Below are positions 1 through 8,340 of a stretch of DNA of 64,000 nt, in pieces. The stretch spans positions 1 to 64,000 of the forward strand of contig CAJXPD010000006.1 of the NCBI GenBank assembly GCA_913057785.1. Direction: 5' to 3'. The notes under the pieces were generated by a model that was given only the letters and a program-made list of their open reading frames with translations, was not told the origin of the DNA and searched no databases. Each line of letters opens with the position of its first letter. The first letter of the stretch is position 1. The stretch is from an uncultured Lewinella sp. Lineage in GTDB: Bacteria; Bacteroidota; Bacteroidia; Chitinophagales; Saprospiraceae. A program made the position numbers and the translations under genes.

Positions 1-287
1 TCATCCCCTGAATTAGTAGTCGTAGTAGTAGTTTCTGTGCTAGAGCTAGGGGCCCCAGACTTAGTTTGTTTCACCTGCTCATTATCTTTAGACGTTCCAT
101 TCTTGTCTTTCTTTTTCTTTTTCTTCTTTTTACCATTGAATAGTCCGTCGATCCCCTTATTCACTTTCTTGCTGACTTCATTGGCTGTTTTGTTTGTAGC
201 ACTGCGTTTCACTTTTGGTAAAATCTGTGCCTCCATTGTTCCCACTAGAAGCCATGCCATCCCCAGTAGTAGCATCCATTTTTTCAT
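1..287 (-). CDS. Exported Lys/Thr-rich protein, N-terminal part only (possible OmpA-family protein)
   Basis: The gene runs off the left edge of the window, so only the first 95 codons are visible. The start ATG at 287-285 begins MKKWMLLLGMAWLLVGTMEA, a clear signal peptide ending near QA-Q. After it comes a basic segment with an unbroken run of eight lysines (about residues 53-60) and then a Ser/Thr-rich stretch with six consecutive threonines. This head (signal peptide, charged helix, low-complexity linker) resembles the start of long OmpA-type envelope proteins of Saprospiria, but the diagnostic domain would lie outside the window, so that assignment is a guess. The opposite strand carries an open frame over the same DNA that I regard as a shadow. 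Confidence 0.6.
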   Translation of the reverse strand, partial: MKKWMLLLGMAWLLVGTMEAQILPKVKRSATNKTANEVSKKVNKGIDGLFNGKKKKKKKKDKNGTSKDNEQVKQTKSGAPSSSTETTTTTTNSGD

Positions 288-350
288 AATCTTATTTTTT
301 GGGTTCAGATGAATTGAATACAAGCTCAAAATTAGGGTGGAAAACGAGGG

Positions 351-474
351 TGGGCTATCGCCCAGATGGGGGATTTTGCGGGGGCGGCATGAACATAGAC
401 GTGATGGGGGGGAGTGTAAGAGTCGGTGGGCGAGAGCCCGCGGTGTGTGGTGTCAACAAGCGGAGCTTGTGACA
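351..474. other. Short intergenic region with three perfect GC-rich hairpins and G-runs
   Basis: Between the response regulator (ending at 495) and the partial gene (starting at 287) lie three compact inverted repeats: 351-364 (TGGGC, loop TATC, GCCCA), 428-439 (GGGC, loop GAGA, GCCC; a GNRA-type tetraloop on the + strand) and 451-474 (a 10-bp stem with one bulged A and a 3-nt loop). G-runs of 5, 5 and 7 lie between the first two. The hairpin at 451-474 could end the minus-strand response-regulator transcript, but no T-tract follows. I cannot assign a function. Confidence 0.35.
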
Positions 475-494
475 TGCACGTAAAGGTGTAGGAA

Positions 495-1124
495 CTAGAT
501 GAGTTTGTCTTTGAGGGCCTTGCCTACGGCTTCTGCTCTGGAATTGACGTGAAGTTTCTTGTAGATGTTTTTGATATGCGATTTTACAGTATGTGCACTC
601 AGGAAGAGTTGTTGGGCTATCGAGCGATAATTGAGGCCATCGCAGAGGAGCTTTAGAATTTCTGTTTCTCGAGCGGATAATGGAGAGGGGGCAGTGGAAT
701 GGAAGGACCGAACCACTTTGCGAGCAATGCTGGTGCTCATGGGTGCTCCGCCATCTGCCACTTCCTGGATAGCCTGCAATAAGGCCGTGGGGGGCGTGTC
801 CTTCACCAAATACCCGGTGGCTCCGGCACAGATGGATTGAAAAATAGCCTCGTCATCCTGGCGGATCGTGAGCATAAGAAAATCCATATCTGGAGCTACG
901 GGTTTCAATTGCTTCACAGCCTCTATCCCTGTCATCCCCGGCAGTTCGATGTCCATCAATACTACGTTGATGTAGCTATTGCGTAGGGCCTCCACGGCAG
1001 CTTCTGCATTAGAAAAGACCATCTTACAGGAATACCCAGGGGTACCATCTATGATGAGTGCCAAAGTTTGACGGATTTCGTCATTATCTTCGACTATAGC
1101 GACATGAATTAGGGAACTAGACAA
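495..1124 (-). CDS. NarL/FixJ-type response regulator (orphan)
   Basis: 209 residues, the normal length for this family. Residues 5-125 form a receiver domain with the acidic pocket E12-D13, phospho-acceptor D58 in the LMDIELPG motif, T86 and conserved K108 before D109. Residues about 145-205 form a LuxR-type helix-turn-helix (LSARETEILKLLCDGL and HTVKSHIKNIYKKL). It should bind DNA after phosphorylation by a 7TM or ligand-sensing histidine kinase, but no kinase is adjacent, so the partner is unknown. Upstream (1125-1216) is a short AT-rich leader. The neighbouring TetR gene lies on the same strand 92 bp upstream and is probably transcribed separately. Confidence 0.9.
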   Translation of the reverse strand: MSSSLIHVAIVEDNDEIRQTLALIIDGTPGYSCKMVFSNAEAAVEALRNSYINVVLMDIELPGMTGIEAVKQLKPVAPDMDFLMLTIRQDDEAIFQSICAGATGYLVKDTPPTALLQAIQEVADGGAPMSTSIARKVVRSFHSTAPSPLSARETEILKLLCDGLNYRSIAQQLFLSAHTVKSHIKNIYKKLHVNSRAEAVGKALKDKLI

Positions 1125-1216
1125 ATTACTTTGTTTTTGTCTGATAAATATAACCCATATTTATGAGGGTATCCCTACCCCATTTGGGGGAAGTTTCTGA
1201 AGAAGAGTGGGTAAGA

Positions 1217-1792
1217 CTAGCGCTTAATGCCAGAAAGTACGATATCTGTAATCTCTTTGGCCAGTTCATCAGGTGTACAAGGTCGGCCCGTGCGGTACCA
1301 GTCGTAGACCCAACGAATAGAAGAAAGTACGGTATGTAATAGGATGGTAGGATCGATATTCTTGAAGATGCCTTCGGTAATGCCGGCCTTTAGTATGCCT
1401 TTGAAGCGCTGCTCATAATCCTTACGCAGTTCCTTGAAACGGCTAAGATCCGGCTCGGTGAGGTGACGCCATTCATCATTAAAGGAGGTAATCGAAGTCA
1501 CTTCCTCAGTAGCCATGACAATGTGAAAACGAACCAGCTGTTCAATCTTCTCTGTTGGAGACAAGGTGGAGGCCTCTATCGCTTCCAACTCATCATGAAA
1601 AACCTTGGCATTTTGAAAACAGATCGTCTTAAGAATTTCCTCTTTGCCACTGATATGATTATAGAGACTGGAAGCTTTTAACTGAACCGCCTCGGCTAAA
1701 TCCCTCATCGAAGTAGCGCTATACCCCTTATCACGAAACAAGACCGCAGCTGCTTCAAGGATTATTTGCTTTTTAGTCTTTTCTACTGGCAT
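1217..1792 (-). CDS. TetR/AcrR-family transcriptional regulator
   Basis: 191 residues. The N-terminal TetR helix-turn-helix covers about residues 8-55 (ILEAAAVLFRDKGYSATSMR followed by LKASSLYNHISGKEEIL). The C-terminal ligand/dimerisation half has the WVYDWYRTGRPCTPDELA pattern found in the KstR2/FadR-like branch, whose members often sense acyl-CoA esters; that ligand is an inference from similarity. No fatty-acid or aromatic degradation genes lie beside it, so the regulon cannot be read from context. It is followed by the response regulator on the same strand. Confidence 0.88.
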   Translation of the reverse strand: MPVEKTKKQIILEAAAVLFRDKGYSATSMRDLAEAVQLKASSLYNHISGKEEILKTICFQNAKVFHDELEAIEASTLSPTEKIEQLVRFHIVMATEEVTSITSFNDEWRHLTEPDLSRFKELRKDYEQRFKGILKAGITEGIFKNIDPTILLHTVLSSIRWVYDWYRTGRPCTPDELAKEITDIVLSGIKR

Positions 1793-1957
1793 ACTTCAAG
1801 GATTGATCAAGGAAACTACATTAGTGAGATCTCTCTGGATTGTAATTCTTTAGCTACAACAGGATCGGCCTGCGAATGTTCTAAACAGAAGATCGACTTA
1901 TAAGTAGTATGAAGAGGAGTACTCTGAGAAAAGTAGAGAAGTGAGTATATAATACAA

Positions 1958-1995
1958 CGAATTGATAATGGAAACCTTGATCCATTATCAATTCG
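1958..1995 (-). terminator. Probable intrinsic terminator of rpsT (perfect 15-bp inverted repeat)
   Basis: Arms 1958-1972 (CGAATTGATAATGGA) and 1981-1995 are perfectly complementary over 15 bp, with an 8-nt loop. The hairpin begins 25 bp after the rpsT stop on the minus strand and is followed in that direction by a T-rich run (TTGTATTATATAC). The stem is AT-rich, which is common in Bacteroidota terminators. An operator for the downstream TetR gene is an alternative, since TetR proteins bind palindromes, but the long perfect stem fits termination better. Confidence 0.6.
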
Positions 1996-2019
1996 CAAGA
2001 CTGTCAATACCGGTATTAC

Positions 2020-2271
2020 CTACAGGTTATTAACGTGTACAGTCAATTTGCTCTTAAGGTTAGAAGCTTTGTTCTTGTGCCAAGTATTTCGCTTTGCCAA
2101 ACGATCGATCATACTCAATACTTTAGGCAAGAAGCTTTCAGCTTCAGACTTCTCAGTCATACCGCGCAATTTCTTGATGGCAGTACGAGTGGACTTCTTG
2201 TAATAACGGTTAGCCAAACGCTTTCTAGCGTCCTGACGAATTCTCTTTTTAGCTGATTTATGGTGTGCCAT
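2020..2271 (-). CDS. rpsT: 30S ribosomal protein S20
   Basis: 83 residues, the usual length for S20. The sequence starts MAHHKSAKKRIRQDARKRLA and is strongly basic and helical throughout, with the family pattern KSTRTAIKKL and a C-terminal half rich in Lys and Asn. S20 binds 16S rRNA at the bottom of the 30S body early in assembly. It stands alone, divergent from sucA, and is followed by a strong hairpin at 1958-1995, which suggests a monocistronic transcript. Confidence 0.97.
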   Translation of the reverse strand: MAHHKSAKKRIRQDARKRLANRYYKKSTRTAIKKLRGMTEKSEAESFLPKVLSMIDRLAKRNTWHKNKASNLKSKLTVHVNNL

Positions 2272-2592
2272 TAATCTTTAATTTTCTTCACTTCTCAAAA
2301 TCGGAGTGCAAATTTATGCTTTTTCCGATAAAATAGAACCTTTTTCTCAAAAAAAATTTCTGTCTCTGTTTCGATGGCTTCGGATTGTAACTTCTAACAC
2401 TTGGGGGAGGTACAAAAAGCTAGTAAACAGCCGTTTTATAGAAATTAACCGCAAATTTAAGAACTTCGACAAAGGACTGCTGTTTTTTTTTAATAAAAGC
2501 TTGTATAAGATTTAAACAGGTCTTTACTTGCGGCTAATTTGGAAAAAACTATCTCAAATCGTTAACCCTTTACAAAAAAGGCAAGATAATCG
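2272..2592. promoter_or_regulatory. Divergent rpsT/sucA promoter region
   Basis: 321 bp without a gene. On the minus strand, TAAATTTG at 2309-2316 matches the Bacteroidota -7 consensus TAnnTTTG and would place the rpsT start about 30-35 nt before its ATG. A second copy (2452-2459) lies further up. No -33 box at the ideal spacing was found. On the + strand toward sucA I see no exact -7 match; TAATTTG near 2536 is one base short. An open frame at 2306-2515 is AT-rich, starts without context and resembles no protein I recognise, so I do not call it. Confidence 0.4.
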
Positions 2593-5346
2593 ATGAATGA
2601 TTTCTCTGTAATCAGCAATGCTCATCCTACTTTCATCAATTCAATGTATGAGCAATATCTGAAGGACCCCCAAAGCGTAGAAGCCACCTGGAGAGCCTTT
2701 TTCCAGGGTTTTGAATTCTCGCAAAATGGAAATGGAAGTGCTACCGCTTCGGAAGCGGGGCCGATCAACACCAAGGAATTTCAAGTACTATCTCTTATAA
2801 AGGCTTTCCGCAATAGAGGTCACCTTCTTTCGACCACCAACCCAATTCGGGAAAGAAGGGATCGCCACCCCAACCTCAACATAGAGGATTTTGGCTTAGA
2901 GCCAGCGGATCTAGACTCGGTTTTTCAAGCGGGTCAGGAATGTGGTTTGAAGAATGCCACCTTGAAAGAGATCATCCAACACATGAAGACCGTATACTGC
3001 GGATCTATCGGTTTTGAATATCATCATATTCAGGATCGCAACAAACGTCGTTGGATTCGGGAAAAGATCGAGTCGCACCACCCCGATCGTGCGTTTGATC
3101 TAGGCCTGGAAAAGAAGCGAAGAATCCTGGAGAAACTGAATGGTGCGCAAGTATTCGAACAATTCCTCCACACCAAATACATTGGACAAAAGCGCTTTTC
3201 ATTAGAAGGTGGAGAAACCACTATCGCTGCTTTGGATGGAATCATCAATAAAGCCGCTGAAGATAAAGTTGAGGAGATCATTATTGGAATGGCTCACCGG
3301 GGTCGCCTTAATGTACTCGCCAACATCATGGGTAAAACCTATGAGCAGATCTTCAATGAATTTGAAGGCACAGCGGTGCCGGATCTCAGTTTTGGAGATG
3401 GGGATGTGAAATATCATTTAGGTTTTTCCAGCCAGGTTCAAACACCAAGCAATAAAACCGTCCACCTCAAACTAACGCCTAACCCCTCTCACTTAGAGGC
3501 GGTAAATACCGTGGTACAAGGATTCGCCAGAGCCAAGGCTGATATCCTTTACGAAAGTGATTATGATCGTATTCTTCCGATTTTGATCCATGGGGATGCC
3601 GCAATTGCCGGACAGGGAATTGCCTACGAAACGGTGCAGATGAGTCAACTGAAGGGCTATTATACGGGAGGAACTTTGCATTTCATCATTAATAACCAGA
3701 TTGGATTTACCACTGATTTTGATGATGCACGTTCTTCTACCTATTGCACAGGCGTAGCGAATGTGGTTCAGGCTCCAGTTTTCCACGTTAATGGTGACGA
3801 CCCAGAAGCTGTGCTCTTTGCCTCTGAGTTAGCGGTAGAATATCGTCAAGCCTTTAATAATGATGTGTTCATAGATATGGTTTGCTATCGCAAACACGGA
3901 CACAACGAAGGAGATGATCCTAAGTTTACTCAGCCAGGTATGTATAAGATCATCAATGAGCATCCAACTCCTCGAGAAGTGTACCAGACTAAGTTGCTGG
4001 AACGTGATGATATTAATAAGGCGCTGGCGGACGAAATGCAGAAGGAGTTCTGGAATCTCCTGCAGGAACGCTTGAACGAAGTCAAGCAGAGCAAATTAGA
4101 ATACGAATACCAGGAGCCAGAACAAGCTTGGCGAAAACTCAAAAAGACCAAGAATCCTAAGGATTTTAGAAACTCACCTGAGACGGGAGTTGAAAAAGAA
4201 CGAATTGACCATATCATCAATCACTTGATGACTGTCCCCAAAAGTGTTGAAGCATTATCGAAGGTGAACCGTTTGCTAAAGGGTAAGCAAAAATTACTGG
4301 ATAATAATAAACTCGACTGGGCCATGGGCGAATTACTGGCCTACGGTACCATCTTGATGGAGGGCAAAGATGTGCGGATGAGTGGTCAGGATGTGAAACG
4401 AGGAACGTTCTCACACCGCCATGCTGTACTGCGTGACATCAATACAGACCAAGAGTACATTAGGCTGTCCGGTCTTTCAAAGGAGCAAGGGGAGTTCCGC
4501 ATTTACAACTCCCTATTGTCCGAGTTTGGGGTAATGGGCTTCGAATATGGTTATGCGATGGCCAATCCTGAAACTTTAGTATTGTGGGAAGGGCAGTTTG
4601 GTGATTTCTACAACGGCGCTCAAACCATGGTGGACCAGTTCGTATCCGCCGCTGAATCCAAATGGCAGCGAATGAACGGCTTGGTACTTCTACTTCCTCA
4701 CGGATACGAAGGACAGGGCCCTGAACACTCTAGTGGCCGAGTTGAACGCTTCTTGCAATCCTGTGCAGAGTTCAACATGACCGTTGCGAATGTGACTACT
4801 CCAGCCAACTTCTTCCACTTACTGCGCCGCCAATTGGCTCGACCATTCCGCAAGCCTTTGGTAGTGATGACGCCTAAGTCATTATTGCGTCATCCTGCGG
4901 TGGTTTCGGATCTCTCAGAATTTGAAACGGGTAATAGCTTCCAGGAAGTGTATGACGACCCTCACGTGGGGGCTCGAAGTGGCAAGAAGGTGAAGAAACT
5001 GTTGCTATGTACCGGTAAGATCTATTACGATCTCATGGAGCGCAAGCAACAAGATAAGCGAGATGATGTGGCGATCGTACGTTTGGAACAACTGTATCCG
5101 TTACCGGATACTCAACTACAGAAGATTTTCAAGCGCTATCCCGAAGCAGTCCCATTTTGGGTACAAGAGGAACCTTCTAACATGGGGGCATGGCAATACA
5201 TTTATTCGATTGTTGCTTCCTCTCAAATCGGATTGAATGCTGATCTTAGTTTGATCTCTCGTAAATCCAGTGCCTCGCCTGCTACGGGTTACAAGAAGGT
5301 ACACGATCAGCAGCAACAAGAGATTATCAATCTAGCTTTCTCTTAG
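2593..5346 (+). CDS. sucA: 2-oxoglutarate dehydrogenase E1 component
   Basis: 917 residues, normal for E1o. It performs the thiamine-diphosphate-dependent decarboxylation of 2-oxoglutarate and transfers succinyl to lipoyl-E2 in the TCA cycle. Visible in order: the E2-binding N-terminus (NSMYEQYLKDP, WRAFFQGFE), the TPP-binding E1 core with GMAHRGRLNVLANIMGK, HGDAAIAGQG, NNQIGFTTD and YRKHGHNEGDDPKFTQP, the pyrimidine-binding transketolase domain (GTFSHRHAV, EFGVMGFEYGYA, GQFGDFYNGAQ, PHGYEGQGPEHSS), and the C-terminal E1o domain ending SPATGYKKVHDQQQQEII. sucB, which often follows directly, is not here; a terminator follows instead, so E2 must be encoded elsewhere. Confidence 0.97.
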   Translation: MNDFSVISNAHPTFINSMYEQYLKDPQSVEATWRAFFQGFEFSQNGNGSATASEAGPINTKEFQVLSLIKAFRNRGHLLSTTNPIRERRDRHPNLNIEDFGLEPADLDSVFQAGQECGLKNATLKEIIQHMKTVYCGSIGFEYHHIQDRNKRRWIREKIESHHPDRAFDLGLEKKRRILEKLNGAQVFEQFLHTKYIGQKRFSLEGGETTIAALDGIINKAAEDKVEEIIIGMAHRGRLNVLANIMGKTYEQIFNEFEGTAVPDLSFGDGDVKYHLGFSSQVQTPSNKTVHLKLTPNPSHLEAVNTVVQGFARAKADILYESDYDRILPILIHGDAAIAGQGIAYETVQMSQLKGYYTGGTLHFIINNQIGFTTDFDDARSSTYCTGVANVVQAPVFHVNGDDPEAVLFASELAVEYRQAFNNDVFIDMVCYRKHGHNEGDDPKFTQPGMYKIINEHPTPREVYQTKLLERDDINKALADEMQKEFWNLLQERLNEVKQSKLEYEYQEPEQAWRKLKKTKNPKDFRNSPETGVEKERIDHIINHLMTVPKSVEALSKVNRLLKGKQKLLDNNKLDWAMGELLAYGTILMEGKDVRMSGQDVKRGTFSHRHAVLRDINTDQEYIRLSGLSKEQGEFRIYNSLLSEFGVMGFEYGYAMANPETLVLWEGQFGDFYNGAQTMVDQFVSAAESKWQRMNGLVLLLPHGYEGQGPEHSSGRVERFLQSCAEFNMTVANVTTPANFFHLLRRQLARPFRKPLVVMTPKSLLRHPAVVSDLSEFETGNSFQEVYDDPHVGARSGKKVKKLLLCTGKIYYDLMERKQQDKRDDVAIVRLEQLYPLPDTQLQKIFKRYPEAVPFWVQEEPSNMGAWQYIYSIVASSQIGLNADLSLISRKSSASPATGYKKVHDQQQQEIINLAFS

Positions 5347-5372
5347 GATAAAGTAAGATTGGATAAAGACAT

Positions 5373-5413
5373 AAAAAATTAGGCCAGGCCCCGATTGGGA
5401 CCTGGCCTTTTTC
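5373..5413. terminator. Bidirectional intrinsic terminator between sucA and a convergent lipoprotein gene
   Basis: Stem AGGCCAGG (5381-5388) pairs with CCTGGCCT (5401-5408) and is extended inside by CCC/GGG around a GATT loop, with one A/C mismatch. On the + strand it is followed by TTTTTCTTT; on the minus strand the upstream A-run (5373-5378) becomes a T-run. It therefore can end transcripts of both sucA and the convergent gene at 5434-5976. Confidence 0.88.
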
Positions 5414-5433
5414 TTTAGTTAGCGAGAACGGTC

Positions 5434-5976
5434 TTATTCACTAGCCGTTACGCTGGCCAACAAGGAAGTAAATTGATCAAAAGCAGATTTGGCTCCAGAT
5501 TGAGCTTCTTCCACTTGTGGTCCCCACTCCCCTACTTTTGTAGTACCTGTAGCGATCATTTCTTTCAGGCTACTGATTGTACCTTCGATGTCTTCAGGCA
5601 TCTCTCCACCTTCTAATCCATCTTTCAAGCCTTGTAGTGCTTCGCCTTTCTCTTCCCATTGCCCTTTGAAGGCATTCACTTGCTCCAAAATGCCAGATAA
5701 AGCATTTCCCTGGCCTGTTACTTGATCTTTAAATCCAGTCAATTGACCAAGAACATCAGCAGCCAAAGAGCCTTGCAATTCTTCGCTGATGTTCATTCCA
5801 CCAAGCATTTCAGTAATTCCACCTTGTGCAGTAGTAATGTTTCCTAAAAGTCCAGTAACAGCTTCAGTAGCTCCATCCCATTCTCCAGCAACGCTAGTGA
5901 TAGCTTCAGCATACTTGCCTACATTATCACAAGCAACAAATAAAGTGAAGGGTAGCAAAAACAACAGTTTTTTCAT
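5434..5976 (-). CDS. Hypothetical lipoprotein, Gly/Glu-rich helical
   Basis: 180 residues. MKKLLFLLPFTLFVAC is a lipoprotein signal with the modified cysteine at C16. The mature protein is acidic, rich in Gly, Glu, Ala and Leu, with no other cysteine and no recognisable domain. Segments such as GLLGNITTAQGGITEMLGG and ALQGLKDGLEGG suggest loosely repeating helices separated by glycines. It ends SLLASVTASE. It is likely held in the outer membrane or the periplasmic leaflet. No function is assigned. It is monocistronic, facing sucA across a shared terminator. Confidence 0.75.
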   Translation of the reverse strand: MKKLLFLLPFTLFVACDNVGKYAEAITSVAGEWDGATEAVTGLLGNITTAQGGITEMLGGMNISEELQGSLAADVLGQLTGFKDQVTGQGNALSGILEQVNAFKGQWEEKGEALQGLKDGLEGGEMPEDIEGTISSLKEMIATGTTKVGEWGPQVEEAQSGAKSAFDQFTSLLASVTASE

Positions 5977-6417
5977 GGTAGTGTGTCGGTTTTGAATTAA
6001 ACAAATAAAAAAAAGCTTTTCAACTGGGGAAAATGACTGATCGGATGAAAATGTTATAGGGAAGAAAGTTGCGGGTTAATCAGGTGTGATAAGTAGTCCT
6101 ATGCTACTTGTTGTTGGAGTGGTTCTTCGTAATGTAGGTGTAAGTAGTACGTTTCTGATTGTCGTACTTGATAACGCAATGATAGAAAAAATTATTTCTT
6201 TTTTAAGTTCCTTTCCGGTAGCTGGAACATCCTCGAGGAGGGTCAGACTTTCCTTCTTTTGCTAAGAAAACAACGTCAATTCACTTACGGACATCTCTTT
6301 ATAAAATTGATTTTTCCGTAGCTATGGGCAAGTGTAAGTGGGTAAAAAAAATCAAATTTATTTTTCATTTAACTCTCCATTTAGCCTAAAATACATCAAG
6401 TGCAGCGGCAGCTTCAC
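5977..6417. other. Non-coding AT-rich stretch (441 bp)
   Basis: No gene seen on either strand. A -7-like TAAATTTG on the minus strand (6353-6360) could start a transcript of the downstream lipoprotein gene with an unusually long leader, or be a chance match. AAGTAG/CTACTT forms a small hairpin near 6090-6110. I see no RNA gene or repeat here. Confidence 0.35.
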
Positions 6418-6870
6418 TCAAATCCACTGCTCAATAATGCGATCGCAAGCCTCCTCTAGCATTTCATACACTAGTTCAAATCCATTGTCATCATAGTAGG
6501 GATCTGGAACACTAATATTCGCCGTCGGTTGTACTTGATTCATGATCAGATGTACCTTTTTCTCTTGTCCTGGCGTGCTAGCTTTGCGAAGAATGTTGGT
6601 GAGATTGGATTGATCCATAGCGAAGATGAGATCGTAATTATCTAGGTCTTGTGCCTGGAATTGGCGGGCTCTTTGGTAGGTGATATCAATGCCATGTTGT
6701 CGGGCTACTTGGACAGAACGTCGATCGGGTTGCTCTCCGACGTGCCATGCTCCCGTCCCTGCCGAATCTACTTCCCAGTCTAATCCTTGTGCTTTGACTT
6801 TCATTTGCAGAATGCCTTCAGCTAAGGGAGAACGACAAATATTCCCTAAACACACCATTAATACCTTCAT
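6418..6870 (-). CDS. Low-molecular-weight protein tyrosine phosphatase
   Basis: 150 residues from the ATG at 6870, which puts MKVLMVCLGNICRSPLAEG at the very N-terminus, as in all members of this family. The longer frame would add 19 residues (MYSFVVFAG...) with no counterpart in the family, so I reject it. The P-loop C7-X5-R13-S14 supplies the nucleophilic cysteine and phosphate-binding arginine. The general acid is in the VPDPYYDD motif near residue 120. It is a cytosolic enzyme that hydrolyses phosphotyrosine, and possibly arginine phosphate or small phosphate esters. It is divergent from trkA. Confidence 0.93.
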   Translation of the reverse strand: MKVLMVCLGNICRSPLAEGILQMKVKAQGLDWEVDSAGTGAWHVGEQPDRRSVQVARQHGIDITYQRARQFQAQDLDNYDLIFAMDQSNLTNILRKASTPGQEKKVHLIMNQVQPTANISVPDPYYDDNGFELVYEMLEEACDRIIEQWI

Positions 6871-6934
6871 GTCACAATAATACTCTATTTGCTGCGCAAA
6901 TCCAGCAAACACCACAAAAGAGTACACGAATTGT

Positions 6935-6967
6935 CTTATTTAAAATAAGCAAAAAAGCCTACTTTTG
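6935..6967 (+). promoter_or_regulatory. trkA promoter with overlapping palindrome
   Basis: TACTTTTG at 6960-6967 matches the -7 consensus TAnnTTTG and implies transcription starting near 6973, about 13 nt before the trkA ATG. Directly upstream, CTTATTT-A-AAATAAG (6935-6949) is a perfect 7-bp inverted repeat over the expected -33 region, where a repressor could block RNA polymerase. No matching copy of the palindrome was found elsewhere in the window. Confidence 0.45.
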
Positions 6968-6986
6968 CGGGATTAAACCATGACAA

Positions 6987-8327
6987 ATGAAAATTGTGAT
7001 TGCGGGAGCGGGTGATGTGGGCTCCCACTTAGCAGAGTTATTGAGTTTTGAACATCAAGATATCGTTCTCATTGACACGAACCAGGAGATCCTTGATATC
7101 GCAGCCAGTCATCTAGACGTCCTAACCATACGGGGAGACGCCTCATCTATAGATATTCTGCGGCAAGCTGAAACGAATAAGGCCAATCTGTTTCTGGCGC
7201 TAACTACTTCCGAACAGACCAATCTCATCGCGTCAGTACTCGCAAAGAAAATTGGCGCTAAAAAAGTTATTGCCCGGGTACAGAATCCCCGATATCTATG
7301 CACCGAGCAGCGCGCCTTATTTCAAGAACTCGGGATCGACACCCTGATCTGTCCGCCCCAACTGGCCGCACAAGAGATCTCGCGCTTGGTCAAACAATGT
7401 TCTTTTACAGACCACTTTGAATTCGAAGAAGGCAAAATTAATCTTGTCGGTATCACCCTGGATGATTATTCTCCACTGGCCAATCGGAAACTATCGGAGG
7501 TACACGCCATGCAATCGGACTTCATGCTTCGGCCGATCGCCATATTGAGGGGGCACCAAACGCTAATTCCGAGGGCTGGAACGGTATTTCATCGAAATGA
7601 CCATATCTACTTCATCACCAGGGAAGAAAATATCGACGCCGTCATCAATCTGGTAGGTAAAAAGAAGGTGAAGGTAAAGAATGTGATGATCCTAGGAGGA
7701 AGCAGCTTAGCAAGAGACACGGCCAAGGTATTGGAGCAGGAATACAACGTAACGCTCATTGAAAGAAATAAGGAAAAATGTAAACTACTTGCTGAACAGT
7801 TGGACAGCACCTTGATCATAAATGGGGACACTAGTAATTTTGACATGTTGGAGGAAGAAGGATTAAGTCGAATGGATGCCTTTGTGGCGCTGTCCGGTAA
7901 TTCCGAAACCAATATCATTGCTAGCTTGACAGCCAAGAACCATGGAGTATATAAAACGATCGCTCAGGTAGAGAACAAAGAATACATCCACATATCGCAA
8001 AACATCGGCGTTGACACCCTAATCAATAAAAAATTAATTACAGCCAACAACATCTTCCGCTTCGTGCGTAAAGGGCAGGTAGAAGCCATTACTAGTCTAG
8101 CTGGAGTAGATGCAGAGATTATTGAGTATGTGATCCATAAGAAGAATCAACTGACTAAAAAGCCTTTGCGGGACTTGCATTTCCCTAGCACCGCTATTGT
8201 GGGCGGGATTATTCGGGGGGAAGAAACCTTGATCCCCAATGGCGACTTCCAGCTTCAAGTCAATGACAAGGTGATCATCTTTGCACTTCCAGAAGCCATT
8301 ACCAAACTAGAAAAACTCTTCCGATAG
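6987..8327 (+). CDS. trkA: Trk potassium uptake system, NAD-binding regulatory subunit
   Basis: 446 residues with the duplicated TrkA layout: an N-terminal Rossmann RCK domain (MKIVIAGAGDVGSHLAELL, acidic end of beta-2 at LIDTN), a TrkA_C domain around 140-220, a second Rossmann domain (VMILGGSSLARDTAKVL, LIERN) and a second TrkA_C domain at the C-terminus. It forms the cytosolic gating ring on TrkH and senses NADH/NAD or ATP/ADP. It is followed 13 bp later by trkH on the same strand, so the two form one operon. Confidence 0.96.
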   Translation: MKIVIAGAGDVGSHLAELLSFEHQDIVLIDTNQEILDIAASHLDVLTIRGDASSIDILRQAETNKANLFLALTTSEQTNLIASVLAKKIGAKKVIARVQNPRYLCTEQRALFQELGIDTLICPPQLAAQEISRLVKQCSFTDHFEFEEGKINLVGITLDDYSPLANRKLSEVHAMQSDFMLRPIAILRGHQTLIPRAGTVFHRNDHIYFITREENIDAVINLVGKKKVKVKNVMILGGSSLARDTAKVLEQEYNVTLIERNKEKCKLLAEQLDSTLIINGDTSNFDMLEEEGLSRMDAFVALSGNSETNIIASLTAKNHGVYKTIAQVENKEYIHISQNIGVDTLINKKLITANNIFRFVRKGQVEAITSLAGVDAEIIEYVIHKKNQLTKKPLRDLHFPSTAIVGGIIRGEETLIPNGDFQLQVNDKVIIFALPEAITKLEKLFR

Positions 8328-8340
8328 GCGAGTCAGTGCT

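Noticed and set aside
37..312. 91-codon + strand frame with a poly-Phe run
   Set aside because: It is the complement of the Lys-rich, signal-peptide-bearing minus-strand gene (1-287); poly-Phe arises from the Lys run.
1816..2007. 63-codon minus-strand frame between TetR and rpsT
   Set aside because: It covers the perfect hairpin at 1958-1995 and shows no protein-like composition.
2306..2515. 69-codon + strand frame upstream of sucA
   Set aside because: AT-rich, Lys/Phe-heavy and lying in the divergent promoter region; no recognisable family.
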